Positions 1 to 14,640 of a stretch of DNA of 64,000 bases are shown piece by piece. The position numbers and the translations under genes are program-made. Source of the DNA: Chamaecyparis obtusa (lineage: Eukaryota > Streptophyta > Pinopsida > Cupressales > Cupressaceae); NCBI GenBank assembly GCA_027943335.1, contig BSBK01006383.1:76194-140193 (forward strand), in the 5' to 3' direction. The notes below the pieces were generated by a model that saw only the letters and a program-made list of their open reading frames with translations, made no database searches and was not told the origin of the DNA. Within the stretch, counting starts at the first letter, position 1; each line of letters opens with the position of its first letter.

Positions 1-3299
<3,299 letters not shown>

Positions 3300-3300
<1 letters not shown>

Positions 3301-6100
3301 TCACCATAGGATGAATTTATTTCTCTTTACTTTTTCTACCAGGGTGCCTCTTTCCAAGTTTTCACCAAGGCACTTTTTCTATTTTTTTTGAATCTTTTGA
3401 TTTCTTTTCTTTTTTTCTTTTTTTCTATTTCTTTCATTTCTTTTATGTTTTTTGGAAGAAGAAAAGTTTTTTAGATAATGTTCCTTGAAAGAATAAACCT
3501 TGATATCCCAAGGATTCAAAATATGCTCAAAGATGCTGATAGCGAAAGGAAGATGGAAGGGAAAAATGGAAGATAAGGTTTTATGTAAAGCAAGTGACAT
3601 TGAAAGATAGGAGGAAGAGGCAAATGAGGAAAAATGATAGAAGGTAGAAGGATAATGAATGGAAGGATTGTGAAAGGGTAGATGGAAAGGAAGACAATAT
3701 CAACATCAGTACACACCTTGAAGGGTGGTGGGAGGATGGAGGAAACGTGAATGAAGGAATACGTGAAGGAATATGTTGAATGGATAGCAGAGGTTGCGGT
3801 TTAGGTGCATCAGATGAAAGAATTTTTTTGGAAGAAGATGAAGTAGAAGCCTTTGGAAGCTTGAATGTCAACTGCACTTGTTTCTCAACACTAGACACTT
3901 TCAAGAGAGACTTTGAAATCCATATAGCCATAGGCTTTTCATTTCTTTTTTATGATTTAGAGAGAATATTTTCAATGGTGGATTTTGGAACCCATACTTG
4001 TCTTTTAGTTTTCTTCTTAGATATCTCTTTCAGCTTTATGCCTCCATGTCAATTAGAGGAGACATGGTGCTCTTTTTTTTTATGGATTCTTGTATTGCTT
4101 CTTTTTCTTGTATTGAACATTCAAGTTACTTCAAAGAGACTTGGGACTTGTGGAAGAAGGAGGATATGATTGGTTTAGATGGGTGGGTGGAAGAAAATAA
4201 TTCAAGGGTATGCATCTATGTTGATCTCGAAGAAAGATAGGAGATGGAGGGATGTAAGGACCCAAGATGGATGATGAATTAGGAGAGTTAGGAGGGGAAA
4301 GTGAAGGGACATAAGGGCCCAATATGGAAGGAAGATGTGAAACCCTTAGTATTGGTGGAGGAGGTCCAAGGATGGACGTGGAAGATGCAAAAGGATAATC
4401 AACCAATTCATCATCATTTATATGACATCCAATGACATCAACATCTTTAGAGTGAGCATTAGGATTTGCAATAGGATCATGAACATCTTGAATTGGAGAA
4501 ACTTCTTTGATAGGATTATTCAGAGCTTGCAAAGACTTAGGAAGAATAGAAAGTGGAAGTGAGCATGGAGTGGTAGAACAAGAAGATGGAAGGTTTTGAT
4601 CTTGACAAGGAGCTTTGGATAGCATAAGCACATAATTTTCCTCTTGATTTTCAATAGGTTCAACATTGGAAGTAACAACACTATTTTTAATAACCTTAAT
4701 GGAAAGCACAAGTATAGTAAGGTTATTTTGATCATCAATAGGCTCAATGGTGTAAGTAGTAGCTTGATCTTGCTTAGGGGAAAACTTAAGACATGGTGGA
4801 ATGAATGAGAAAGGGCATAAAGGATCAAAGGAAGCATGAAACAGATAATAGATATTATGGAAAGGACTAGATGTCATGCATGATGCATGGTGCTTGATCT
4901 TGATCTTTCTTTATGTTCTTTTTTTTTTTTTATCATTTTTAGAGTCCTCTTGACATGGAGCCACTTATAAGGACAAGGAAGTATGTTGGAATTGTATGGA
5001 AGTCTATGGAAGAGATGGTGAAGGACTAGCTAAAGTAGGTATTATAACATATAGAGGCTTAGTCTCTTTAGGTTTAGCATTATTGAAATTATTTGCAGCC
5101 AAGTGAAGGTTATCTTGAGTTTCGTTAAGAGGCAGTCCTTGATGATAACTATAGGGAACCACATTAAAAGTATTAGGACCTTTGGTGGATGAAGGATTTG
5201 TGAAATATTTGAAAGAATCAGAAGCTTTAGGAAATGTATGGGTATTGGAGGAAGTAGGGGATGGAATGGAACCATCACAAGACAAAGGTTCAACGTTAAC
5301 GTAATCTTGCTTGAGAGTGTAATCTTTATTTTCAGCATGAAACTTCTTAGAGGAAGAATTCTTATAGTACTTACATTTCAAATCAGCACAGTACATTTAA
5401 TATTCCTAAATAGAAGTAGATGTATCATCTAGGTATTGTTCACAAAAATCATCTAAGTTTCTTTCAAAATCAAAATCATATGGATCACCATCATGATCTA
5501 TCCAATGCGATGACCCATTTCTAGAAAGCATGAGCACATGACTAGGAAGACTCTTAGGAATAGAGGTGTCATAGGTATCACTATATTGTCCATCATCATA
5601 GCCATCATAGTCATCACAGTCATCACAGTCATCAAAGATGGGTTGATCACTCTTCATGAGAGAGGTATCACTACGACTATCATATTTCTCATTATGGTAT
5701 GTCTTGAGAAGAGAAGTAAGACTCTTGGGAGAAGTAGAAGAGGAACAAGATCCTGATGAAGAGGAATGTGAAGACCTAGTGGAGGAAGAAGACTTGGAAT
5801 ATGAAGAATGTGAATAATATTCAGAAGAGTCATGGTAAGACTTGGAAGATGAGGAGTGATGAGAAGACTTAGAAGATGACAAATTTTTGAAAGAAGGAGG
5901 TCGTGACATGACCATGTCTATGATCCTAGCAAAGGCATCTAATTCATTCATCTTTTCTTTTATTTTTATTTAAGTTTATCACCTGTTCCATATCTAGAAG
6001 GACTACTAGAGGAATAAAATTCTTTGAATTGAGCAATGAGTTCAAGATCATCTATTTTCAAGAGAGGTTCCATAACAAGATAGTTGAAATTCATGGTTCT
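3300..6100 (-). pseudogene. Broken Ser/Pro-rich reading frame, probably retroelement-derived, function unknown
   Basis: The best-preserved pieces are 5951-5406, 5396-5004 and 4877-4131, all in the same minus-strand frame. They are separated by single stops at 5406 (TAG), 5397 (TAA), 5004 (TAG) and 4965 (TAA). A further piece at 3931-3581 is in another frame. The first piece is very Ser-rich (SSSSK and SHSSSSG runs), followed by an Asp/Tyr-rich stretch at about 5580-5640. The 4877-4131 piece is Pro-rich with SILGP repeated three times. A likely N-terminal extension begins with a Met at 6094 in a different frame. I recognise no domain. A polypurine tract on this strand (3480-3340) follows the frame. 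The minus strand reads TGGTATCAAG near 6335-6326, which weakly resembles an initiator-Met-tRNA primer site. Retroelement origin is an inference. Confidence 0.45.
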
Positions 6101-9100
6101 GGAAGCGGAGGAATCAATAATTGAAGTGATAGAACAGATGAATAGAAGAAAGTCAACTAGATAATAAGAGGAAAAGAATCAAGAAGACATGAAGAGGCTA
6201 GGAGGAAGAGGATGAAGACATGAAGAAAGAAGAGAAATGATTAAAATGGGAGACTAGGAAGACATGGGAGATGTGGAAGAAAGAAGACCGAGAGTCATTT
6301 TGTTCAACTTGATACCATTTAAGTTCATTTGGATGTTGAGAAATATGTCATAGCATCTAATATCTAACTTGGACCGACCAAGGAAGACTGAAAAATGATA
6401 CAAATCAGAGAGACAACAATTTTACCCTGTGCCACAGTTTCCAAGCTAATAGAATGATACAATCTTCCAAAATGATATTTTGCATGAAATAGTGCGACAG
6501 TTTCCAAGTAGTAGATGTGATATTTTCTAGGAAAGGTGTATGATAGTCATGCAGTAACGAAGGATCACATGATAAAATCTAGACCCGTGTGCAATATTTG
6601 TTCAGTATTGTACGATTCTTGACCAATGAGTGTGAAAATATCAATGTTGAAGGAAATTTGGTCAATGTTTCAGTCTGATGGTTGGATTTTTTGATTTCAA
6701 ACATAGTTCTAGCAGTAATCAGATGAGTTTGAAAATAGTAGGTAATCAAACATGTCATAAAACACTTGCACAAGGGCGAAAGAAACCTTGCCAAGACAAG
6801 CAATTGTGATATCAAAGAAAGAAAATCCTATGAATGCTACCATGATGTTTGATGTTTGAGAACGTTTACATGGGTAGATCACAGCGAGAACACTTCAAGA
6901 ACTTACTAGCCTAAAAAGATAGAGGCTCAATACTTAACAACTTGGCCCACACTTGATGTCCCATCACCTCACACAAAGTGGTTGCCCACAATAGATATTG
7001 GCTTTGTCATGGAAGTGTCAATGACACAACCAAAGGAACACATATGGTGAGTAATCTTGGGGTGATCCAAGTTAGTCCACTAGGATCAATCCTTGCACCA
7101 AGAAGCTAAGGAGAAAAATAGGGTGGCTTCTATCTATGGTTCTTAGTAAGGGTTTCTGTTCATAATACCCCTCTTGCTCCTCAAAGGGATTCCTTACCTT
7201 GTGAAAAGTAATGGACCTCACGGCCACAAGTATACCTTAAGCATTCTTTCTCAACAGTTTCCTCGTGGTCACAATCCTACAAGTACTCACATCAAGAAAA
7301 GAAAAGTACTACGTCTATCGAGGTTTTGTGTCCTTCATAGCCTTGAGTTTATAGTTGGTTGGAATAGCTGGTGAAAAGCTTGTCCCCACTTGGGTCATTC
7401 CCCTTGATTGTTCAAGAGCAGGCCCGCTAAAGGATTATAAAACTAAACAAAGAGTCGATCAACCTTTGAGTTTCAAAATTTTTGGTTCACCTCAAGGGTG
7501 AAGAGCATACTCTCCTAGCTCAAAAATTTCTCCCAAACACACCAAGGAAATGTTCAATTACCCTATTGCCTTCAAAATCCAAAAATGGGTCAAGATTTCT
7601 ATTTCACCACAAGGGTGAAGAGCATACTCTCCTACCACCAAAATATTCCCACAACAAGATATTAAGTGCCTATGAAAGGAAACAACTAGTATATGCCACA
7701 CTCAAAATGAAAGCAATAAACAAGCACTTGATTTTTTTTTATGCTTTGGGCAACCCTGCAAAAACAATTAGTAGCCCTTATGCATTTGGAGCTTTGACAT
7801 GCATTCTTTTAGAAAGTATTCAAGCAATGAGAGCACCTACAAGCACAACTTGTTATCCCCACAATAGTTAACACATCAAAACCAAATAAAATCTGCAAAT
7901 CAAACTCTATTCTACCATAGCAAACCAGAAATCTGAAGCAAACCAATCAAATTCTTGCAAAGAAATGACTATAACAAGTCACTGCCAAGCTTGTGTGATA
8001 GTTCAATTTCCAGAAGAATCACATGGTACTTTACAATATAGTGGTATGATATTTTCCTCTTGGATGATACTTTGCACTATTTTTAGGTGATGAAGTTTTG
8101 TATGGCCGTGTAATAGAAACCTTTAAAGAAACATGATACTTTTAATGGAAAAGTATCGCACAGGTATATAATAAAGTATCGCACAATACTGGAAGACTAT
8201 CGCACAATAATCTATCAGAAAAATAGAGCTGAAATAGAAAGCAAAAATGATGACAAAAAATTGACAAAAAAGCATGAAAAGAAGGACAAAACAAGAGTGT
8301 TCTACCCCATGCTAGGTGCCAAAAATGTACACTCTAAGATGTGCACTTCTCTAAGTCATTACTTCCAAGAGAATCAATGGATTAGAAATCTTGAGAAAGT
8401 GACCTAGAGCTCCTTAGGCATGGACTCACAAGGATATTAAGAATGCTCTCAGCTAGAGCTATTAGGCCTATAACCTTGCTAGTAAACCACACAATGGGAG
8501 ATTCAAAGAGACAAGAGAAAGAATGCCAATATCCTCAAGAATCAAGATGAGAATGCAATGCAAGCTATGCTAGAATGAAGATGCATTAATGCAACTATGC
8601 TATGAAAATGGAAGTATTACTAGCCTTGCTAATTAAGCTATGTGAGCTAAGCTAGAACTTGAAAGGAAATCTAAGCTAAGAAAGAATAAACATGAAGCTA
8701 TGATGCAAGAATGAAAGTTAGAATGCAAGAAGATCTCCAAAGCTCCAAAGTCACCAAGAAATCCTACAGCATAAGATTAGTATAAAAAGTGGGGATTTTA
8801 GAATGAGAAGAGAGCTCTTCTTTTAAAGGAATTGAAAAAGAATAGACCATGGAGATTAAGAGGCAAAAGATTTAATAAAGGGTGGAGCTTGAAAGAGGAG
8901 CAATCAATGTTCACAAATATCATCCAATGAAAAAATAAGAGTTGACTTTTGTGTCCCGTATGAGACAAAAAAGGCCTTTTCTTCTTTTTATAAAATAGGA
9001 ATAATGCTTTATTTGTGCAACTTAGGATAAGATGAAAGTGGGGGCTTTTTATTTAATAAAATGGGAGGGAATTCCTTTTAATTAAATAAAGACTTAGGAT

Positions 9101-9226
9101 AAAATGGTTAGCCCATGGGAAATAATCAAATAATTGATAGAATTCGGATTTGATCAAAGAAATTGATATAATTTGAAAAATATTGATTTAAGGATTTGAT
9201 AAATTGCAAGAATGGGGGCCCAAAGT
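6101..9226. other. No gene seen; transposon-like non-coding DNA
   Basis: No frame here has a domain or sustained protein-like composition. A short direct repeat (core AAGAGCATACTCTCC) occurs near 7500 and near 7617. Several stretches (6400-6560, 8000-8210) repeat words such as ATCGCACA and AGTTTCCA, as expected from old LTR or untranslated sequence, but I could not pair two LTRs. Confidence 0.4.
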
Positions 9227-12115
9227 CTAGGTGATGGTTTTAGGGTGCATACATAGATCACCAATCAACTTTTCCTGGTTCATACAGTCAGCAATGATCT
9301 TTCTACCCTTTGCTACAAACTCCTTCAAGGATGCTTGACTAGCCTTTAGTGAGCTCAAGTCAAGTGTATAATTGCTAACCAATTCACTCAATCTCTTCTT
9401 GAATTACTTCTCCTCTGCATCTAAGGATGCAAATTCTTCCAGGCTAGATAAACTATTCTTGAACTGTGAAATCACTGAGATGACATCATCAATGGAGTGT
9501 ACCTTGGACACTTTCTTGTTTGCTGGTAACAAACTGTTCAAGATGTTCACTAACTCTACAAGGAGGGGATTCCTCATCACTTGTTTCTCCTTGTCTTTCT
9601 CCATAGCTTAGACACTGAACTTAATCAGGTCTTCTTCTCCCTAGGAGTCTAGACTAGTTGTGTCAGGTGTCAAACTTGACAATAATGCTGCTGAGGGAGT
9701 GATGGGAGTGTTATCCATCACTTCTTGTTTTACCTTGATTAGTTCAACTGATGGTTCATTTTTGTCTTCTTCTTTTTCTATTTCTTTTTATTTTCCTTCT
9801 TCCTTTTCTTCCATCTTTTATTTTCCTTTATTTTGTTCTTCTTTTTCAATTTTTTCTTTTTCTTCTTCCACATTTGTCATAACTTCAATCATTACTTCTT
9901 GATGAGTAGGAGTGTTACTGCATAAGATTCAAGCTTCTTATGTGCTCACAAAGGCTTCTTCAAACTTTTCAAATTTAGTGTCAATGGCCACCATGGCTAT
10001 CTTTACATTATCAATGATAATGGTGCTATTCTTTAGAGATTCTATCATGGGTGCAGACTTATCTACCTCTATTTTTGTTTCAACTGCAAGCGCTAAGTCC
10101 TAAGGACCTGTCACTGATGCATTAGTGGGTTATGTCACCTTAACTTCCTTTGAGATTAATTGAGATGTGGGAGCAGTAGATGGATACATGTGTCTATTCA
10201 TAAAGACCTTCTCAAAGGCTTTCTCTATTTCTTTTGCAACTAATCCATAGTTCTTATCCATAATGTGCAAAGTCCTTGACTTGGTTCTGAGGTGTGGTTT
10301 AACCAGTTCTAACAATAGATATTTTTATTCTAAGGAACATACTGGAAGGGTATCATCTAGAATCTTTTCCCTTATCCTTAAATCCTCTTCAATGGCCTAT
10401 CTCTTTTGGAATTCTAAGATATTCCATACATTATCAGGAATCATCGTCTTTAGCTCCAAGACTGTCTTCTTGAACTTCAACATGTGTTTGACTATCATTC
10501 CATGTATCTCTGATTTGTCTATCTCAATATATTTTTCATAACACTTTCCTACTTGATCAATTCTTCCCTCATCAATTATTCTTGCACTTAGCACACTGAG
10601 ACTAGGTTTGAGACTTACTTCAGGAGGAGCTTGTGAATTTTTTATGTTCCTTGTTACTCTTGAGGATGGATGACCAGTGCTGATGTCTTTCTTCCTCTTC
10701 AAAATTGCCTTATACTTAGGAGGAGCATTAAGGTCAATGGTTTCTTTGGGCGTAGAAGGAGTAATATTAGTTTTACTCTTTTGTTCATTAGATTTTTCTA
10801 TCTTCACCTTCTTCAACTTAGGATCATCTAATTTAGTCTTTTTTGTTGTTGTGCTCTATAATTCCAAAGCAATCTTTTGTTCCCTTTCTTTTTCTAGGTC
10901 TGCTTGAGACACTCCATGAATTCTCAAGATCTCTGAGGTAACCTTAGTAAACTTTCTTTTTATTGCTACACTGTTTAACACTGCATCAACTTCTCTTATT
11001 TTCTCCTCATAGGTTCCCCATCTTGGCTCATTAGGGTCTTTAGGTGCTGCTAACAAAACTTGAGCATAAGCCTCTAGAATAGGCTCTTCCACTTCATATC
11101 CTAGTGCATGAATCCACTTTCTTCTTGGTTCAACTGTCTCCATGCATGTTGTGTCTATCTCAACCATGAAGCAAATAGTATCTTTGTACTTTTCAACTAT
11201 CTTCTCTGGTATTCTAAATCTCATCTGTATCTTAGCCCTGAATGTTTTCAACTCCAATGTCATGTAGTCTCTTAGAGTGCTCTCAATATATTCCTTGAAG
11301 GATATCTATGGCATAGTAGGAATAGTCTTGTCAAGGTATGAATCTGACACCTTTCCAATAATATGGAAGTACATATAAATGATCAAAGACCCAAATCTGA
11401 ATATCTTGGTCTTATCATGCTTGATTGCCTTGATGTTGTCAATTAGTTGTGCGTGCAAGATTTCACACAGGTTGAACTCTCCATTCTCATTTACAATTCT
11501 TATGGCTAGAAGAATTGTGGCTGTAGACACACTGTTTACCCTGTTGGTGTGTTGAAACCTGTATCCAAGTATCATTGACATCAATTTGATGTCATCTTTC
11601 TCAATAGGCTCTATGGTCATTTCGCACCTATCACTCCTTGATTTGCAAGTCTATTCAACAATATTTCTCACATATTTTCCCACTGGAAGGACAACGCTTG
11701 TCCTTGGGAGGCCTGTCATCTCATGAATTAGGTCACCAGTAATTCTGACCAACACTTCACCTATCTAAAATAAGTCATCATGAATCCTACTCAAAAGAAT
11801 CTTGATCCATTTTGATTCATAGAACTCATATACCATAGCATACTCCACTATAGGGTGATTATCCCACTGTGCATACTCATTCGTGAAGGTTTTGTCTAGT
11901 TTTAACATACTTTCCATGTGTGCACTTAATCTGTCAAATCCTATTGGTTCTTTCTTATAGTAGATGTATGCCCTAATGTCCTTGACACACATAATGCCCA
12001 TAGGCGTGTGAGAGAATGCCCCTTCTAGGTCATCTAGTGTAAATTTAAATGGATTCCTTTTAAACACATATCTTTTCTTCTCTACAACATCAAATACTAT
12101 AGGAGTAGCCATCAC
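9227..12115 (-). pseudogene. Long unknown reading frame kept in one frame but broken by about 15 stops
   Basis: Pieces at 12115-11765, 11620-11306, 11263-10856, 10816-10397, 10315-10130 and 9604-9404 all lie in the same minus-strand frame and read as one protein of about 960 residues. In-frame stops occur at 11765, 11651, 11306, 10856, 10397, 10100 and 9641 (TAG), at 10325, 10130, 9938, 9818, 9788, 9608 and 9404 (TAA), and at 9929 (TGA). A TAG at 9227 may be the original end. I see no net frameshift. The first part starts MMATPIVFDVVEKK and includes HEMTGLPRT, loosely like plant transposon ORF1-type proteins. The C-terminal third is charged (Lys/Glu-rich) and probably coiled. No polymerase motif is present. 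It follows the zinc-knuckle gag remnant on the same strand, so it may be the extra ORF of a non-autonomous element. Family not recognised. Confidence 0.6.
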
Positions 12116-12669
12116 TTACTTGTATAACGCTTCTTCAAAGGTTTCCAAGAGATTTTGAATCAGTGCGATGAACTAGGATTTCTACAACCAATCAATTGCA
12201 CAACAGGTCACTTGATGAATCAAACTACAATGCTTCTCAATCAACTGCTAATACTCTTCTAATCTCCAAGCTCTCTCAATATGAATGCAATGAGAGATAT
12301 TCTATCTTCTATGTACTCTAAAGTAGAAATTCTGCCATTAATGCTTGTCACGTAAGCCAGGCTAGCATTTGGAAATTTCTAACTTTCATTCTGAAAACAA
12401 TTAGCTAGTGCGCTCTTGCACGAAGGTTCCTCTAGTCTCCAAAATCTTAAATCCAAAGGTGCATACTCTGAGAGTGAGTATACCAGCCGCGTAGGGGTCT
12501 ATAGCTAAATTAGCTCCCCCTATGACCCTAAGGGCCATTCATCTAGGTGTAGAGGGTGCATCCACTATGGATGCATCCAATACATACTCATCAACCTTGT
12601 CCTTCTTTTCTTTTGACCAAATCAAGCTTGCATCCTCTGAAGCTTTCACAAAATTAACTTCTCCTTTGG

Positions 12670-13526
12670 ATCTAAAACTAATTTTTTAGGTTTCCTAACC
12701 TCGCATCCTTAATTTGGAAAACTTTGAGATGTGTCCAACCTTGTTACAAGAGTGACAAATGACTGGAGACCTTATATTCATTGGTGCATTGACATGAGTC
12801 GCCATCTTACATTTTTAGCTAAGTGACCATTATAGTTACATATCTGACATGTAACATTCTAAGAACTTCTTACATTTGACTGATTCTAATTTCTTTGATT
12901 ATGAGTCCTATTCTTTTGATTTGTCTTGCAATTCATAGCTCTATGACCAAATTTATTGTATGAATAACAGTAACCATTGAAGGGTTTTACCTCTGTACAG
13001 TTCCTTGCTATGTGTCCATGCTTGTTACATGCATAACAAGTGTGGTCTACTGACTTGCACTCATTCTTAGGTGATTCAATATGATCCTTAGTCTGACTTC
13101 CAGTCTCCTTAGTATCTGAGGTCCCTTCTATTGCTTTCATTCTTGTTCATATGTGGTCAATCTGATTTTGTGCTTCATTATATCCAATGCAACTAGTATC
13201 TCCTTTAGCTCTTCTTGCATACAACTGAGATTCTATCAAATTAGAACTGATGTGTAATTTATCAATGTGATTCTTAGCATCTTTCAATTCAAATTCCAAT
13301 CTTTCTTTGTTGTTTCTTAGCTCTAATATTTCCATGTTTTCTTGCCTCAATTCTTCATCCAATTGAAGGTTCTCTTTAACCTATTCATCATAGACTTCCT
13401 GATTGTTAGTCAGCTTATCATCAAATTCTTCAAGTTGTTCTTTTAAGGATGTATTTTCTTCATTCAAATTTTTGACCATTGTCCTTAGATCACTGGTAGA
13501 GCATTCTTTCAAATCCTTCCTTAAAT
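12670..13526 (-). pseudogene. Gag-like remnant with four CCHC zinc knuckles
   Basis: Pieces 13566-13381, 13362-13147 and 13140-12886 share one minus-strand frame, broken by TAG at 13381, TGA at 13147 and TAG at 12886. The N-terminal part is a Glu/Lys/Leu-rich coiled coil. It is followed by knuckles CYACNKHGHIARNC and CYSYNKFGHRAMNC (second Cys lost). CQICNYNGHLAKN and, after a one-base frameshift, CHSCNKVGHISKF complete the set. Tandem CCHC knuckles bind nucleic acid in retroelement gag proteins. The 5' end is cut at 13527 by LTR-like sequence. No protease, integrase or reverse transcriptase follows on this strand; instead the unknown frame begins at 12115. Confidence 0.75.
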
Positions 13527-14636
13527 TGTTAGGAATAAGAACACTGAGAGGGGGGGGGTGAATCATTGTTCACTGTATTTTATCTTTTCACTTAATCTTT
13601 AAACTGAACTTAAATGCATAAGTACTAAAATGAACATCCAGATAAACATGAAACATGAAATCAACACATAACACCAATATGGTTACAGGGAAACCCAAAT
13701 AGGTAAGAACCCCGGTGACAATTGACACCGACTAATATTCTACACTAGTGTATTATGATCCTTGTTAGAAGATCCTTAACCCTTTTAGGAGTTTATTTAC
13801 AATATGTTTAGTATAGTAGACCTTGTCAAGGGTCAGACCCTATTAGGAGTCTTTTACAATAAACCCTATTAGGGGTGTGGACGCACTGTCCTAGAGCTCA
13901 CTACTCAAGTGGTGAAGGCTACAACCTTCTGATCTCAGATACACACTATATCTGTTGTATGAACTATCACTGTGAGACTACTTGTCTGATCAGTTCCTTT
14001 GATGTGTTGATGCTTTGACCTCTTGTAAAGCTCTAATACATCTTATAGTCTCTTCTCACACTTCTGCTCTTCTTATCACAACTCTATATCAACATCCATA
14101 CTAATTACAATGGGTGCATCTCATATTTATATGCGCATACAAAATAAACAACTAGGTCAACCCTTAAACCTATTACATACAATGCTTCCAAATGAATTGG
14201 CTCAAGCGTGTTTACAATCAAGCATACTTATATGTCAGAAACCTAATTAAAATAGGTGCATAGTCTTTACATTATTATAATATAACCACAACTCAAAATG
14301 CTAACAATCCGTTGCTTACTCTGTTCTTCTTTGGCACACACTAGCTGTGTGACTTCAACTATCTGTATCTTTCTCATACTTTCATATCTGATTATGTGCT
14401 CATAGATTAAGCATGAATATAGTCTAACCATATTAACTTCTAGGGGGCACACCAAAACTCAGTTGTACTCACATGCGTCAATACTCTGAGCTTCAGGAAC
14501 TATGTACACTATCGAGTCTTCAACACTTAGCCGATTTCTGATCTTCCCATCAAGTGCACTGACTCCAAAATACTATATGACTTTTTTTCCATAATGACAA
14601 CACTATACTAAGTCATATACACTAGTATAGCCAACT
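13527..14636 (+). mobile_element. LTR-like block starting TGTTAGGAA
   Basis: The sequence changes abruptly from the gag remnant to TGTTAGGAATAAG followed by a G8-9 tract. It contains no ORF and ends where the copia coding remnant begins (about 14641). The TG start and a non-coding length of about 1.1 kb suit an LTR. I cannot demonstrate a matching partner LTR or a TSD, and the two flanks belong to different elements, so the boundary may be a recombination junction. Confidence 0.4.
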
Positions 14637-14640
14637 TGCC

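Noticed and set aside
6326..6335. Primer-binding site and LTR boundary for the 3.3-6.1 kb element
   Set aside because: Only TGGTATCAAG matches; no LTR pair, no CA end just before it, so not called as a feature.
7174..7871. Two plus-strand ORFs (66 and 129 residues)
   Set aside because: Random-looking composition that includes translation of a short direct repeat; no domain or start context.
9227..12115. Alternative genetic code with UAA/UAG as Gln
   Set aside because: The intact MYB gene ends with a normal TAA and plenty of CAA/CAG codons remain in the same frame. A TGA also interrupts it, so pseudogene decay is simpler.
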